DNA of 64,000 nt from Rhodospirillales bacterium (GTDB lineage Bacteria; Pseudomonadota; Alphaproteobacteria; Rhodospirillales; Casp-alpha2): contig JAEPMA010000005.1 of assembly GCA_017644185.1 (NCBI GenBank), positions 62,001-126,000 of the forward strand. Direction: 5' to 3'. This document shows, piece after piece, positions 49,540 through 60,067 of this stretch (positions are counted from its first letter, which is position 1; each line of letters begins with the position of its first letter). The notes beneath the pieces are model-generated. The model was not told the DNA's origin and did not search any database. It saw only the letters and a program-made list of their open reading frames with translations. The translations under genes were made by a program, and so were the position numbers.

Positions 49540-51690
49540 ATGATGCGGCAGTTCGAACTTGTCGAGAAGGTCAAATCCTACGATCCGGGTGCGGATGAGG
49601 ATGCGATCAACCGTGCCTACGTTTTCGCGATGAAGGCGCATGGCTCGCAAAAACGCGCCTCCGGCGATCCGTATTTCTCCCATCCCATTGAAGTTGCTGG
49701 TATTCTGACCCAATACAAGGTCGACACGGCAACCATCGTCACGGCGCTTCTGCACGACACCATCGAAGATACCGAAGCCACCCACGCCGATATCGAGCAG
49801 ATGTTCGGCGAAGAGGCGGCGCGCCTTGTCGACGGGGTCACCAAACTGACCCGGATCAACTTCGTTTCCGACAAGGCGAAGCAAGCCGAAAACTTCAGGA
49901 AATTCCTTCTGGCAATGTCAGAAGACATCCGCGTGCTTTTGGTAAAACTCGCCGACCGCCTGCACAACATGCGCACGCTTCAATACGTCAAGAAACCGGA
50001 GAGCCGTCAGCGCATCGCCATGGAAACCATGGATATATATGCACCGCTCGCCGAGCGCATTGGGATGGGGGAGATCAAGACGGAGCTGGAAGACCTGGCG
50101 TTCGCGGAACTGAATCCGGACGCCCGTAAATCCGTCGTAAGGCGGCTCGAATTCTTGCGTAACCAGGGCGGCGGCCTGGTCGATCGGATCATCAAGGAAT
50201 TGAAACACCTGATGGACGAGCAGGAGATTTCCGCGAATATTCAAGGCCGTGAAAAATCGCCGTATTCGATCTGGTGCAAGATGCAGCAACACGATGTCGG
50301 CTTCGAACAATTGTCCGACATCATGGCGTTTCGCATCATCGTCAACAGTGTCGACGACTGCTACCGGGCGCTTGGCGTGGTGCACGGGGCATACCGGACC
50401 GTACCGGGAAGGTTCAAAGACTACATCTCGACCCCGAAACCGAACGGCTATCGCTCGCTTCACACCGGGGTTTTCGGCCCGGAGAACCATCGTATCGAGC
50501 TGCAGATCCGCACCCAGGTAATGCACGAGATCGCCGAAAGCGGCGTTGCCGCGCACTGGAACTACAAAGAAGGCGGCACCATCGACGCCGCACGCCGCGA
50601 CGGCCCGCAGTACCGCTGGCTGCGCGAGCTTCTCGAAATTCTCGAACACGCGTCGAACCCCGAAGAATTCCTTGAGCACACTAAGCTGGAGATGTTCAAG
50701 GATCAGGTGTTTGCGTTCACGCCGCGTGGTGAATTGATCAGCCTGCCGGCCGGCGCGACCCCCGTCGACTTCGCTTATGCCGTCCACTCGGAAATCGGCG
50801 ACCGTTGCGTCGGCGCCAAGATCAACGGCCGTATGATGCCGCTCAGAACGACTCTCCGGAACGGCGATCAGGTCGAGATCGTCACATCAAAGGCACAGAC
50901 CCCGTCACCGACGTGGGAGCGTTTCGTCGTTTCCGGCAAGGCGCGGGCGCGCATTCGTCGCTTCGTCAGATTGCAGGAACGTGATCAGTATCAGGCGCTC
51001 GGCCGCTCGATCCTGCAACGCGCGTTCAAAGAGTCCGGTAACGACATGACCGATAAGGGCCTGCAGGGGATTCTCAAGTCATTCTCACAGCCGTCGATCG
51101 AAGATCTTTGCGCGCAGGTCGGGGCAGGGCACATCACTGCTCGAGCCGTTGTTGAATCGGTCTATCCGCGCCTCAAATCCAACGATAATTCGGACAAGAT
51201 CGTATCGATTTCCCGTTCTCAATCGAACAAGGGCCAGGACGACGGCGTCCCGATCACAGGTCTCATCCCCGGCATGGCAATGCACTACGCGCGCTGCTGT
51301 CATCCCCTGCCGGGCGATCGCATCGTCGGAATCGTGACGACGGGGAAGGGTGTCACGATCCACACCATCGACTGCGAAAAACTGGCGCAATACCAGGAAG
51401 AGCCCGAACGCTGGCTCGATGTCGCTTGGGATACGAACGGTGCATCGCATACGCACGTCGCACGGGTTAACGTAACGGTGGTGAACTCGCCGGGCGCGCT
51501 CGGCGATCTATCGACACTCATCGCCAAGAACGGCGGCAACATCTCCAACCTCAAGATCGTCGACCGGCAGATCGATTTCTTCGACATGCTGATCGATATC
51601 GAGGTCAAGGACGTCAAACACCTTGCCGACATTATTGCCGCGATGCGGGCGTCCACCGCCGTCAACACGGTCGACCGCGCACGCGGCTAA
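49540..51690 (+). CDS. RelA/SpoT-family (p)ppGpp synthetase/hydrolase
   Basis: A 716-residue long RSH protein: HD hydrolase domain with VTALLHDTIEDTEATHADIE, synthetase domain with DIMAFRIIVNSVDDCY and YISTPKPNGYRSLHTGVFGP, TGS domain (VFAFTPRGELISLPAGATPVDFAYAVHSEIG), a helical/zinc-finger region (HYARCCHPLPGDRIVG), and a C-terminal ACT domain. Both catalytic centres look intact, so it should be bifunctional. It is the only RSH in the window. Confidence 0.93.
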   Translation: MMRQFELVEKVKSYDPGADEDAINRAYVFAMKAHGSQKRASGDPYFSHPIEVAGILTQYKVDTATIVTALLHDTIEDTEATHADIEQMFGEEAARLVDGVTKLTRINFVSDKAKQAENFRKFLLAMSEDIRVLLVKLADRLHNMRTLQYVKKPESRQRIAMETMDIYAPLAERIGMGEIKTELEDLAFAELNPDARKSVVRRLEFLRNQGGGLVDRIIKELKHLMDEQEISANIQGREKSPYSIWCKMQQHDVGFEQLSDIMAFRIIVNSVDDCYRALGVVHGAYRTVPGRFKDYISTPKPNGYRSLHTGVFGPENHRIELQIRTQVMHEIAESGVAAHWNYKEGGTIDAARRDGPQYRWLRELLEILEHASNPEEFLEHTKLEMFKDQVFAFTPRGELISLPAGATPVDFAYAVHSEIGDRCVGAKINGRMMPLRTTLRNGDQVEIVTSKAQTPSPTWERFVVSGKARARIRRFVRLQERDQYQALGRSILQRAFKESGNDMTDKGLQGILKSFSQPSIEDLCAQVGAGHITARAVVESVYPRLKSNDNSDKIVSISRSQSNKGQDDGVPITGLIPGMAMHYARCCHPLPGDRIVGIVTTGKGVTIHTIDCEKLAQYQEEPERWLDVAWDTNGASHTHVARVNVTVVNSPGALGDLSTLIAKNGGNISNLKIVDRQIDFFDMLIDIEVKDVKHLADIIAAMRASTAVNTVDRARG

Positions 51691-51774
51691 ACCTTCCGCA
51701 GGCCGCTTCGAAAGGAATTCTTAACGTCCTTGCCGGTACCCTTGCGCCAGTAACACGGCGTACCGGAGGGCAGA

Positions 51775-52164
51775 ATGTCCGCACTACAAATCTGGCCGGA
51801 TCAGGAATCATCCGATATCGGGGTCCGGGCCGGGTATCACAAACGCATCGCGACCCGCGTCAACAATCCCAAACTCGGCATCGGCATCCGCGGCAAGCTC
51901 TATCAGACCGTGAACTGGAGCCTTGGCGGTTTGCTGGTCGGTGACTATGACGGCGTGCTCGTTCCCGGCGACATGTTTGAAATCGACAGCATCGGGCGCG
52001 CCGGCAAGAAAATGTGGCCGGTCATGGTGACGGCGCGTGTCGTCAGGACCGGCGGCACGAGCGGCATGGAACTGGCAGCGCAGTTTCTGACCATCAGTGC
52101 GCCGGCATTCGATATTCTTGAGGGCATCCTTCTTCGAAAGCCCGCGTATCGAGCCGCGTCCTAA
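51775..52164 (+). CDS. PilZ-domain protein
   Basis: A 129-residue protein with both c-di-GMP-binding motifs of PilZ: RxxxR (KRIATRV, about residue 22) and NxSxxG (NWSLGGLLV). A beta-barrel pattern follows (MWPVMVTARVVRTGG). A stand-alone PilZ receptor may tune motility or polysaccharide synthesis. It is 84 bp after rsh. Confidence 0.75.
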   Translation: MSALQIWPDQESSDIGVRAGYHKRIATRVNNPKLGIGIRGKLYQTVNWSLGGLLVGDYDGVLVPGDMFEIDSIGRAGKKMWPVMVTARVVRTGGTSGMELAAQFLTISAPAFDILEGILLRKPAYRAAS

Positions 52165-52251
52165 GCCAAATAATCATACTTCGATCCGAAACGAAGTGTT
52201 TTTCGCGAGAGTGGCGTTATACTCCGCACTCGTTTCCGCGGATGGCTTCAC

Positions 52252-53163
52252 ATGACACCCAGTCAGATCGATAAGCGCGTCGAGTTTGCGCTCTTGCTGC
52301 TCCTCGCGCTGTTATGGGGCTCGTCCTACTTTTTCATCAAACTCGGTCTCGTCACCATCCCCCCCGTCACGCTGATCGCGTGCCGCGTCAGTGTCGCCGC
52401 GATCCTGCTGTGTGCGATCGTCATCTGGCGGGGCGAGCGCCTGCCGACAGACCCGAAAATCCTGGTGCAGTTGATGTTGCAGGCCTTCCTCAACAGCTTC
52501 GGCGCCTGGACAATCGTTGCGTGGGGACAGCAATACGTCGAGAGCAGCCTCGCGACCGTGCTCAATTCAACATCGCCCCTATTCGTGTTTCTGATCACGT
52601 TCTTTTTCACCCGCCATGAATCGACCAGTGGGCGGCGTTTGCTGGGTGCGTGCATCGGGATCGGCGGGGTTATTTTGATTGTCGGCACCGACGCTCTGAG
52701 CGGTCTGGGCCAACAGGTCGGCGCACAGTTGGGCATTCTGTTCGCGGCGTTCATGTATGGGTGCGCGGCAATCTATGGGAAACGCTTCGGTCACCTCAGC
52801 CCGACGGTTACCGCCGCGACGGCAATGGTACTGGCGTCCGCCGTGATGATTCCGTTCAGTCTGTTGGTGGACGAACCGTGGACGATCAATCCGTCAGCTA
52901 CGTCACTGATGGCGGCCATTGCACTCGGCGTGATGTGTACGGGTGTCGCATTGATGCTCTATTTCAGATTGCTTCGAACGCTGGGATCGATGGGCGTCGC
53001 CAGTCAGGGATATTTACGCACGGCCGTGGGTGTGATGTTGGGCGTGTTCGTATTGGGTGAGAGTATTTCGCCCCTGATCGGCGTCGGGATTGCCGCCGCG
53101 GTCACCGGGGTTATTCTGATCAACGTGCCGGCACGGAAACCGGCTGCAAAGGCTCAAGAATAA
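52252..53163 (+). CDS. EamA/DMT-family transporter
   Basis: A 303-residue protein with about ten hydrophobic helices in two EamA repeats: [22 protein letters not shown] and [21 protein letters not shown], with the typical exit [25 protein letters not shown]. It exports amino acids or other metabolites; the substrate is unknown. Its end overlaps hisI by 10 bp, tail to tail. Confidence 0.85.
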   Translation: MTPSQIDKRVEFALLLLLALLWGSSYFFIKLGLVTIPPVTLIACRVSVAAILLCAIVIWRGERLPTDPKILVQLMLQAFLNSFGAWTIVAWGQQYVESSLATVLNSTSPLFVFLITFFFTRHESTSGRRLLGACIGIGGVILIVGTDALSGLGQQVGAQLGILFAAFMYGCAAIYGKRFGHLSPTVTAATAMVLASAVMIPFSLLVDEPWTINPSATSLMAAIALGVMCTGVALMLYFRLLRTLGSMGVASQGYLRTAVGVMLGVFVLGESISPLIGVGIAAAVTGVILINVPARKPAAKAQE

Positions 53164-53546
53164 AGCTCGCCCGGATCCTTCTCGACGTCGGCGATGACGA
53201 CGACGTCACCATCGCGCACCGCGTTGAAAAAGCAGTTTCGGCGGCCGGTGTGGCAGGCGACCCCCGTCTGATCGACCTGCAGCAGGATCGTGTCGCTGTC
53301 GCAGTCCCAACGGAACTCGCGGAGTTCCTGAATCTGTCCGGAGCTTTCCCCCTTGCGCCAAAGTGCACCCCTGGAGCGCGACCAGTAGCAGACGCGGCCC
53401 GTCGTCAGCGTTTCACGCACGGCATCCGCGTTCATCCACGCCATCATCAGCACCTCGCCTGTGTCGGCCTGTTGCGCAATCGCTGGTACAAGACCCTCCG
53501 AATTAAAGGCAAGCTCGCCGATGACTTTATCTGCTACGTCGCTCAT
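53154..53546 (-). CDS. hisI: Phosphoribosyl-AMP cyclohydrolase
   Basis: A 130-residue enzyme: [41 protein letters not shown], metal-binding [15 protein letters not shown] and [12 protein letters not shown]. It opens the adenine ring of PR-AMP in histidine synthesis. It stands alone, without other his genes or a fused HisE domain. Confidence 0.95.
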   Translation of the reverse strand: MSDVADKVIGELAFNSEGLVPAIAQQADTGEVLMMAWMNADAVRETLTTGRVCYWSRSRGALWRKGESSGQIQELREFRWDCDSDTILLQVDQTGVACHTGRRNCFFNAVRDGDVVVIADVEKDPGELYS

Positions 53547-53548
53547 TT

Positions 53549-54745
53549 CTATCTCGCTGCGTTGAAGCGCTTGAAGCCTTCTTCAAGGTTGTCGATCAGG
53601 TCGGCCGGGTCTTCCAGACCGATGTGATAGCGCACGACCGGGCCGGTGCCCGTCCAAGGCCGCGCCGTGCGCAACTTGCCGGGATAGCTCGCCAGCACCA
53701 GGCTTTCATAACCGCCCCAACTGGCACCGATACCGAACAGGTCGTATCCGTCCAACATCGCCGCAACCGCCGCTTTGGGTGCGTCGACAAGCTCCACACC
53801 CATCAGACCACTGGCCCCCGTAAAGTCGCGCTTCCAAAGCTCATACCCCGGATCGTCGGCTAGTGCCGGGTACATGACACGCTTAACCTCGTCACGGCCT
53901 TGTAACCAGGTCGCGACTTCGAGGGCGTTCTTGTAATGCTGTTCCAGCCTGACACCAATGGTGCGCAGGCCGCGCTGGCCCAGGTAACAATCGTCGGGCG
54001 CGGCATGGTAGCCGTAACTGTTGGCCATACCCTTGACGGCTTGATAGTGCTCTTCCGTCGCCACGGTCACGGTACCGAGCATCGCATCGGAGTGACCGAC
54101 GGTATATTTCGTCGCTGCTTCGATGACCACATCGACACCAAAGGCGAGGGGTTTGAAGAAATAACCCGACGCCCAGGTGTTATCGATCAGCGTGACAACC
54201 CCCGTACCCTTCAAAGCTTCGGTCATAGCGGAAACGTCCTGAACCTCGAACGTGATCGATCCGGGACTTTCCATATAAACGACGGTTGTATTGTCGCGCA
54301 CCAGGTCCTTGATGCCGGCGCCGATCAGAGGGTCGTAGAATTCGACCTCGACACCCGCGCGCGCAAGAATATTGCCGCTGACGCGGCCGCGCGTCGGCCC
54401 GTAGACCGTATCCGCGACCAGAACATGATCCCCGTTTTTAACGAACGTGTTCATTGCGCCCGCAATCGCGGCCAGGCCGGACGGGTAGGCGACGGTCTTA
54501 TGGCCGCCGTGCAGGGCGGTTACCGCCTCTTCGAACGCAAACTGCGTCGGCGTGCCGGAGCGCCCGTACTGCGGTCCGTTGTAGGGCGGCTTGTCCCGGG
54601 TCTCGAATTCCTCGAGCGTCGGAAACGTCACCGTGGAGGCATGATAGACGGGCGGATTGACGATCCCCTGGTTCTGTTCCGGTTTCAATCCAGCGTGCGC
54701 CAGGATGGTGTTCTGGCGATATGCGCTCTTCTTCGGGTCCGTCAT
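53549..54745 (-). CDS. metC: Cystathionine beta-lyase-type PLP enzyme
   Basis: A 398-residue Cys/Met-metabolism PLP enzyme starting at ATG 54745 after AGAGGA; the frame is open further upstream without family similarity. Motifs: [54 protein letters not shown] and the Schiff-base lysine in [19 protein letters not shown]. It cleaves cystathionine to homocysteine or acts on related thioethers. It is 2 bp upstream of hisI. Confidence 0.88.
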   Translation of the reverse strand: MTDPKKSAYRQNTILAHAGLKPEQNQGIVNPPVYHASTVTFPTLEEFETRDKPPYNGPQYGRSGTPTQFAFEEAVTALHGGHKTVAYPSGLAAIAGAMNTFVKNGDHVLVADTVYGPTRGRVSGNILARAGVEVEFYDPLIGAGIKDLVRDNTTVVYMESPGSITFEVQDVSAMTEALKGTGVVTLIDNTWASGYFFKPLAFGVDVVIEAATKYTVGHSDAMLGTVTVATEEHYQAVKGMANSYGYHAAPDDCYLGQRGLRTIGVRLEQHYKNALEVATWLQGRDEVKRVMYPALADDPGYELWKRDFTGASGLMGVELVDAPKAAVAAMLDGYDLFGIGASWGGYESLVLASYPGKLRTARPWTGTGPVVRYHIGLEDPADLIDNLEEGFKRFNAAR

Positions 54746-55015
54746 GATGATCCTCTTCGGCTTATGGAGCGGAGACATTAACCGAGCATCCGACGCTTGG
54801 CGATAGGGCGGTTGCAGCCGACCTAAATGTGCAATCACCTCATTTCGGCAGTGCGGTAGTGCGTTGTGATCCATCACGGAATGTTATGGTAACATTCTGT
54901 TTCGTCTTGAGGGGCGTTCGCGAATGGTGTTACGGTTTCGGGTCTGCTGGGGGACCGACATGTTTTTCCGGTCAGGCAAAAACGTAAAATGAAGTCTTCA
55001 GGGAGCTTAATCACT
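54746..55015. promoter_or_regulatory. Divergent region metC / aapJ
   Basis: A 270-bp gap between divergent genes. AAAAACGTAAAATG lies 30 bp before aapJ and an AGGGAGC ribosome site precedes its ATG. No consensus promoter can be defended by eye. Confidence 0.35.
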
Positions 55016-56038
55016 ATGAAGAAAACTGCATTTATCTCGGCAGCTGCTGCGGCAGTAATGGCGATCGGTGCTACCGCCGCCAATGCCGCAACGCTGGAAG
55101 ATGTGCGCAAAAACGGCGAGTTGCGCTGCGTCGTTTCGACCGGTCTCGCCGGTTTCGCATATACGGATTCCGCCGGCGTTTATCAGGGCTTTGACGCCGA
55201 CTTCTGCCGCGCCACCGCTGCTGCGGTCCTCGGCGATCCGAGCAAAGTCAAATTCGTTCCGGCCACCGGTAAAACTCGCTTCACGATCCTGAACTCCGGT
55301 GAAGGTGACGTGCTTTGGCGGAACACCACCTGGACCTTCGTTCGTGACGTCGACGTCAAACTGACGTTCGTGGGCGTGAACTATTACGATGGTCAGGGCT
55401 TCATGGTTCCGAAGTCGCTTGGCGTTAAGTCCGCGAAAGATCTCGATGGCGCGACGGTCTGCATCCAGACCGGTACCACCACCGAGCTGAACCTCGCCGA
55501 CTTCTTCCGCACCAACAAGATCAAGTATGAGCCGGTTCCGATCGAAACCAACGATGAGTCGCGCACCAACTATCTTGCTGGCCGTTGCGACGTTTACACG
55601 ACGGATGCTTCCGGTCTCGCCGCGACGCGTTCGACGTTCCCGACCCCGAAGGATCACGTCATCCTTCCGGAAATCATTTCCAAAGAACCGCTTGGCCCGG
55701 CCGTCCGTCAGGGCGACGATGCCTGGGCTGACACGGTTCGCTGGGTGCTGAACGCGACGCTCGCCGCTGAAGAACTCGGTATCACCAAAGCCAACGTTGC
55801 TGAACTCGCCAAAGGTACGAACAACCCGGAAATCAACCGGATGCTCGGCACCGAAGGTGACCTCGGCGCGATGCTCGGTCTTGAAAAAGACTGGGTCGTG
55901 AAAGTGATCTCGGCTGTCGGTAACTACGGCGAAATCTTCGACCGTCACATCGGCCCGAGCACGGACATCGCTCTGGAGCGTGGTCTTAACGCGCTTTGGA
56001 CGAATGGTGGCCTTCAGTACACGCCGCCGTTCCGTTAA
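55016..56038 (+). CDS. aapJ: AapJ, general L-amino acid ABC transporter binding protein
   Basis: A 340-residue periplasmic protein: signal peptide (MKKTAFISAAAAAVMAIGA, cleavage after ANAA), then a type II binding fold with LRCVVSTGLAGFAYTDSAGVYQGFDADFCRA, GVNYYDGQGFMVP and TGTTTELNLADFFR. Length and motifs match AapJ/BztA for glutamate, aspartate and general L-amino acids. First gene of aapJQMP. Confidence 0.93.
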   Translation: MKKTAFISAAAAAVMAIGATAANAATLEDVRKNGELRCVVSTGLAGFAYTDSAGVYQGFDADFCRATAAAVLGDPSKVKFVPATGKTRFTILNSGEGDVLWRNTTWTFVRDVDVKLTFVGVNYYDGQGFMVPKSLGVKSAKDLDGATVCIQTGTTTELNLADFFRTNKIKYEPVPIETNDESRTNYLAGRCDVYTTDASGLAATRSTFPTPKDHVILPEIISKEPLGPAVRQGDDAWADTVRWVLNATLAAEELGITKANVAELAKGTNNPEINRMLGTEGDLGAMLGLEKDWVVKVISAVGNYGEIFDRHIGPSTDIALERGLNALWTNGGLQYTPPFR

Positions 56039-56079
56039 GTCGGAATGTGCCGTCGGCTTAAGCTGACGTCATGAGCTTC

Positions 56080-56110
56080 GCGGGTGGGTTGGTCCATCCG
56101 ATCCACCCGC
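56080..56110 (+). other. Stable hairpin between aapJ and aapQ
   Basis: GCGGGTGG and CCACCCGC enclose a 15-nt loop; another short palindrome, GTCGGCTTAAGCTGAC, lies at 56052-56067. No T tract follows. Such hairpins often protect the upstream binding-protein mRNA and reduce permease expression. Confidence 0.55.
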
Positions 56111-56246
56111 AGAAGTTCACGCTCCAAACACCTTAAAGGCCGTAAAACGGCCCCATAAAAACGGTGACGGAGCAGGGAGGTGTCTCGCAGGGGTTGGCCA
56201 CGATCGGACGCCCTTGCTGTGTGTACAACCGGGGGACGGACGGCCA

Positions 56247-57455
56247 ATGAACACGACCACCGCGGACCACGACATGGAGGGGCGCTCGGCGCTCAGCAAG
56301 CTGTGGTCAAACCGCGAAGCCCGATCAGTCATTCTGCAAATCCTGACGATGGCGGCCCTGATCGGCTTCTTTGCATTTATCCTTACCAACGCAGTCGCAA
56401 ACTTAGCCGCAGTCGGCAAAACGTTCAGTTACGATTTTCTTTCGACGCCGGCGAGTTACGACATCAACCAATCACTGATCGATTACACATCGCGCGACAC
56501 GCATTTCCGCGCCGGCGTGGTCGGCCTGCTGAACACCCTGCTGGTCGCTATTTGCGGGATCATCCTGGCAACGGTGCTTGGCTTCATCCTTGGTGTCTTG
56601 AGACTATCGCCGAATTTCCTGTTGAACAGGATCAGTTACTGTTTCATTGAATTCACGCGCAACGTGCCCGTGCTTCTGCACATCCTGCTGATCCACGGCA
56701 TCCTCGTGCATTCCCTGCCGCATCCCCGGGTCGCGAGTACGGATTACAACATCGCCGACCTGTTCTTCCTGTCGAACCGAGGCGTTTTCGCGCCCAAGCC
56801 GATCATGGAACCGTTGTTCTGGGCGACGATCATCGCCTTCGTCGTCGGCATCGCATTCACCGTCTGGTTTCGCCGTTACGCCAAGGGCGTGCAGGACGCG
56901 ACCGGTAAAATCTATCCGGTGTTCTGGATTTCCGCCGCCGCCATTATCGCTTTTCCGGCTCTGGTCTATATTGTGACCGGTGCGCCGATCAATTGGGACG
57001 TGCCGGAATTCCAGCGTTTCAACTTCAAGGGCGGCATGGTTCTGCTTCCGGAATTCATGGCGCTCTGGCTGGCACTCTCACTCTATACGGCTGCATTTAT
57101 TGGCGAAATCGTTCGTGCCGGCATCATGTCGGTGAGCCATGGCCAGTGGGAAGCCGCCGGCGCACTCGGAATCAAACGCGGCCGGATCCTCAACCTGGTC
57201 ATTATTCCGCAAGCGCTCCGGGTCATCATTCCGCCGCTGACCAGCCAATACCTGAACCTGACCAAGAACTCATCTCTTGCCATCGCCATCGGTTACATGG
57301 ACGTCGTTGCGACCATCGGCGGCATCTCGCTGATGCAGACGGGTAAAGAGATGGAGACCATGATCCTCGTGATTGCGATTTATCTCGTGATCTCGCTCAT
57401 GATCTCGGCGTTCATGAACTGGTACAACAAACGCATAAAACTGGTTGAGCGGTGA
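56247..57455 (+). CDS. aapQ: AapQ, general L-amino acid ABC transporter permease
   Basis: A 402-residue permease with about eight helices. The long periplasmic insert between helices is typical of AapQ/BztB. Motifs: FIEFTRNVPVLLHILLIHG and the EAA loop EAAGALGIKRGRILNLVIIPQALRVIIPPL. The start at 56247 is chosen because upstream sequence is hydrophilic and poorly conserved. It pairs with AapM. Confidence 0.92.
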   Translation: MNTTTADHDMEGRSALSKLWSNREARSVILQILTMAALIGFFAFILTNAVANLAAVGKTFSYDFLSTPASYDINQSLIDYTSRDTHFRAGVVGLLNTLLVAICGIILATVLGFILGVLRLSPNFLLNRISYCFIEFTRNVPVLLHILLIHGILVHSLPHPRVASTDYNIADLFFLSNRGVFAPKPIMEPLFWATIIAFVVGIAFTVWFRRYAKGVQDATGKIYPVFWISAAAIIAFPALVYIVTGAPINWDVPEFQRFNFKGGMVLLPEFMALWLALSLYTAAFIGEIVRAGIMSVSHGQWEAAGALGIKRGRILNLVIIPQALRVIIPPLTSQYLNLTKNSSLAIAIGYMDVVATIGGISLMQTGKEMETMILVIAIYLVISLMISAFMNWYNKRIKLVER

Positions 57456-57467
57456 GGGAGATAGATC

Positions 57468-58583
57468 ATGAGTGAAGTTGCACAAACCTATCCTCCCGGT
57501 CAGCACCCGGACATGCCGCCCCCGGCGGGGCAGCGCGGCCTGATGCTCTGGCTAAGGACCAACTTGTTCTCGTCGTGGGTCAACACGCTCATGACGGTGG
57601 TCGCAGTTTATCTGCTCTACAAGATCGTACCGCCGATCCTGGACTGGGCGGTTCTCGACGCCGTGATGAATGCCGCCAACCGGAACGAATGCCGGGAAAT
57701 TGCCCAGGGGGCCTGCTGGGCCTTTATCAAGGACCGCTTCAGTATTCTCGTTTACGGGTTCTACCCATCGGACGAACGCTGGCGCGTCAACATGGCGTTT
57801 ATCCTGCTCTGCCTCGCCTTGGTACCGGTGCTTTTCGACAACGTGCCGTTCCGCAAACCGGGCATGATCTTCTCGGCTGCGTATCCGTTCATCGCCGGCT
57901 GGCTTTTGCTTGGCGGGCTCGGCCTCACGCCGGTTGGCACCGATGAGTTCGGCGGCATGATGCTGAACACGGTTGTCGGCGTTACGGGGATCGCGTTCTC
58001 GTTGCCGCTCGGTATCCTGCTGGCGCTCGGACGGCAATCGCACTTGCCGATCGTCAAGTCATGCTCGGTTTGCTTTATCGAGTTCATTCGCGGCGTGCCG
58101 CTGATTACGCTGCTGTTCGTGGCATCGACCATGCTCAACTACTTCCTGCCGCCGGGGACGACGTTCGATCTCCTGCTCAGGGTGCTGATCATGGTGACGT
58201 TGTTCGCCTCGGGCTATATCGCGGAGGTCGTCCGTGGCGGCCTGCAGGCAATCCCGAAAGGGCAGTATGAAGCCGCCGACAGCATGGGCCTCAAGTACTG
58301 GCAGTCGATGCGCCTCATCGTCCTGCCACAAGCGCTGAAGATTTCCATCCCGGGGATCGTCAACACCTTCATCGGTCTGTTCAAGGACACGACGCTGGTG
58401 TTGATCATCGGTCTTCTCGACGTACTCGGGATCGGCAAGTCTTCCTTGGCCGATGCACAGTGGAACGGACTTTCGAACGAGATTTATGTTTCGATCGCCA
58501 TCTTCTTCTTCATCGCCTGCTTCGGCATGTCGCGTTACTCGATCTATCTCGAGAACAAGCTTGATAAAGGTTACAAACGCTAA
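57468..58583 (+). CDS. aapM: AapM, general L-amino acid ABC transporter permease
   Basis: A 371-residue permease with a cytoplasmic Pro-rich start, about eight helices, FIEFIRGVPLITLLFVAST and the EAA loop EAADSMGLKYWQSMRLIVLPQALKISIPG. It forms the heteromeric channel with AapQ. It is 12 bp after aapQ. Confidence 0.93.
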   Translation: MSEVAQTYPPGQHPDMPPPAGQRGLMLWLRTNLFSSWVNTLMTVVAVYLLYKIVPPILDWAVLDAVMNAANRNECREIAQGACWAFIKDRFSILVYGFYPSDERWRVNMAFILLCLALVPVLFDNVPFRKPGMIFSAAYPFIAGWLLLGGLGLTPVGTDEFGGMMLNTVVGVTGIAFSLPLGILLALGRQSHLPIVKSCSVCFIEFIRGVPLITLLFVASTMLNYFLPPGTTFDLLLRVLIMVTLFASGYIAEVVRGGLQAIPKGQYEAADSMGLKYWQSMRLIVLPQALKISIPGIVNTFIGLFKDTTLVLIIGLLDVLGIGKSSLADAQWNGLSNEIYVSIAIFFFIACFGMSRYSIYLENKLDKGYKR

Positions 58584-58639
58584 AAGGCGTTTAACGGTTA
58601 TGAGCGCCAGTTGGCGCTACAGGGAAAGGGCTTAAAGTC

Positions 58640-59428
58640 ATGGGTGAAGTAAACGCCGAAACGAAAACTTCCGTCGCTTCTGCAGCCAGCAAGGAGGATC
58701 TCATCGAGATCATCGGCATGCACAAGTGGTACGGGGACTTCCACGTCCTTAAGGACATCAACCTGCGCGTCAAACGGGGGGAGCGTATCGTCATTTGCGG
58801 TCCATCCGGTTCCGGTAAATCGACCATGATCCGCTGCATCAACCGCCTGGAGGAACACCAGAAGGGGCAGATCATCGTCGACGGCATCGAACTGACCAAC
58901 GATCTCAAGCAGATCGACGCGATCCGCCGCGAAGTCGGGATGGTGTTCCAGCACTTCAATCTGTTCCCGCATCTGACGGTGTTGGAAAACTGCACGCTGG
59001 GCCCGATCTGGGTACGTCAGACACCCAAGGCGGAAGCCGAAGAAGCGGCAATGAACTACCTCTCGAAAGTCAAAATCCCGGAGCAGGCGAAAAAGTACCC
59101 CGGTCAGCTCTCCGGCGGGCAGCAGCAGCGTGTCGCGATCGCGCGGTCGCTCTGCATGAACCCGCGCATCATGCTGTTCGATGAGCCGACGTCGGCACTC
59201 GACCCGGAAATGATCAAGGAAGTGCTCGACACCATGGTGGAACTCGCAGAGACCGGCATGACCATGTTGTGTGTGACGCACGAAATGGGTTTTGCCCGCA
59301 CCGTCGCCGACCGCGTTATCTTCATGGACGGCGGGGAGATCATCGAAGAAAACGAACCCGAGGAGTTCTTCAACAATCCGCAGCACGAGCGGACGAAGCT
59401 CTTCCTCAGCCAGATTCTCGGCCACTAA
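58640..59428 (+). CDS. aapP: AapP, general L-amino acid ABC transporter ATPase
   Basis: A 262-residue ATPase: Walker [10 protein letters not shown]-loop [19 protein letters not shown], signature [15 protein letters not shown], Walker [16 protein letters not shown], and the switch His in [10 protein letters not shown]. It powers AapQM uptake. A strong hairpin follows the stop. Confidence 0.95.
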   Translation: MGEVNAETKTSVASAASKEDLIEIIGMHKWYGDFHVLKDINLRVKRGERIVICGPSGSGKSTMIRCINRLEEHQKGQIIVDGIELTNDLKQIDAIRREVGMVFQHFNLFPHLTVLENCTLGPIWVRQTPKAEAEEAAMNYLSKVKIPEQAKKYPGQLSGGQQQRVAIARSLCMNPRIMLFDEPTSALDPEMIKEVLDTMVELAETGMTMLCVTHEMGFARTVADRVIFMDGGEIIEENEPEEFFNNPQHERTKLFLSQILGH

Positions 59429-59459
59429 ACGACAGCGAATATCCCAGAGGGGGGATGGT

Positions 59460-59497
59460 GAGACGGTCCGCATTCCGGAAACGGAGCGGGCCGTCTC
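59460..59497. terminator. Bidirectional hairpin between aapP and the GNAT gene
   Basis: GAGACGGTCCGC pairs with GCGGGCCGTCTC (one G-U), 12 bp long with a small inner hairpin (CCGGAAACGG). It lies between two convergent genes and is followed only by TCAATTT on the plus strand, so it is a weak intrinsic terminator candidate. Confidence 0.6.
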
Positions 59498-59513
59498 TCA
59501 ATTTGGGAACACT

Positions 59514-60062
59514 TCAGCCGAACAGGCCAAGCTCGCGCGGGTCCTGTATAACGCGGGTTTCCTGATCGTACGCTTCGAAACCGCAACGCTGATAGACCTG
59601 AAGCGCGTTCGGGTGATCCAGATTGCAGGTATGCACGGTGATCCGCTCCGGCCCACGTGACCAGGCCTCGTCGACGGCGGTCCGTAACAAATAGGCGCCG
59701 TAACCCTGGCCGATGAATTCGGGGATCAGACCGAAATAGACGAGTTCGATCCGCTTGCCGTCTTCCAATTCACCCAATTCGAAGTAACCCGCCGGTACAC
59801 CCGACACGTAAAGCACGAACAAGTCGACACTCTCGGCCTGAATGGCGGCGCGCAGATCGTCGTCGCTCATCAGCCGGCGTTCCCACCAGAGATTATTTTC
59901 ACCGACGGTGTTGTAGAGATAACGGTAGAACGACACCGTCGGCGCCTCCGCCAGCATGATGGCAAGCGGCCCCATGGGCGGCGGGGGCGGCGCGGACGAC
60001 GGCGGCGCCGTCATCTCAAGATACGTGATGATCGTCTCGATTTCGGCGGGGTTGTCCGCCAT
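59514..60062 (-). CDS. GNAT-family acetyltransferase
   Basis: A 182-residue protein: SVDLFVLYVSGVPAGYFEL, acetyl-CoA loop LIPEFIGQGYGAYLLRTAVDEAW, and NLDHPNALQVYQRCGFE are the GNAT motifs. A Pro-rich segment (APPSSAPPPPPMG) lies near residue 25. The start at 60062 is 5 bp after sseA, so the two are cotranscribed. The substrate is unknown. Confidence 0.87.
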   Translation of the reverse strand: MADNPAEIETIITYLEMTAPPSSAPPPPPMGPLAIMLAEAPTVSFYRYLYNTVGENNLWWERRLMSDDDLRAAIQAESVDLFVLYVSGVPAGYFELGELEDGKRIELVYFGLIPEFIGQGYGAYLLRTAVDEAWSRGPERITVHTCNLDHPNALQVYQRCGFEAYDQETRVIQDPRELGLFG

Positions 60063-60067
60063 GACGC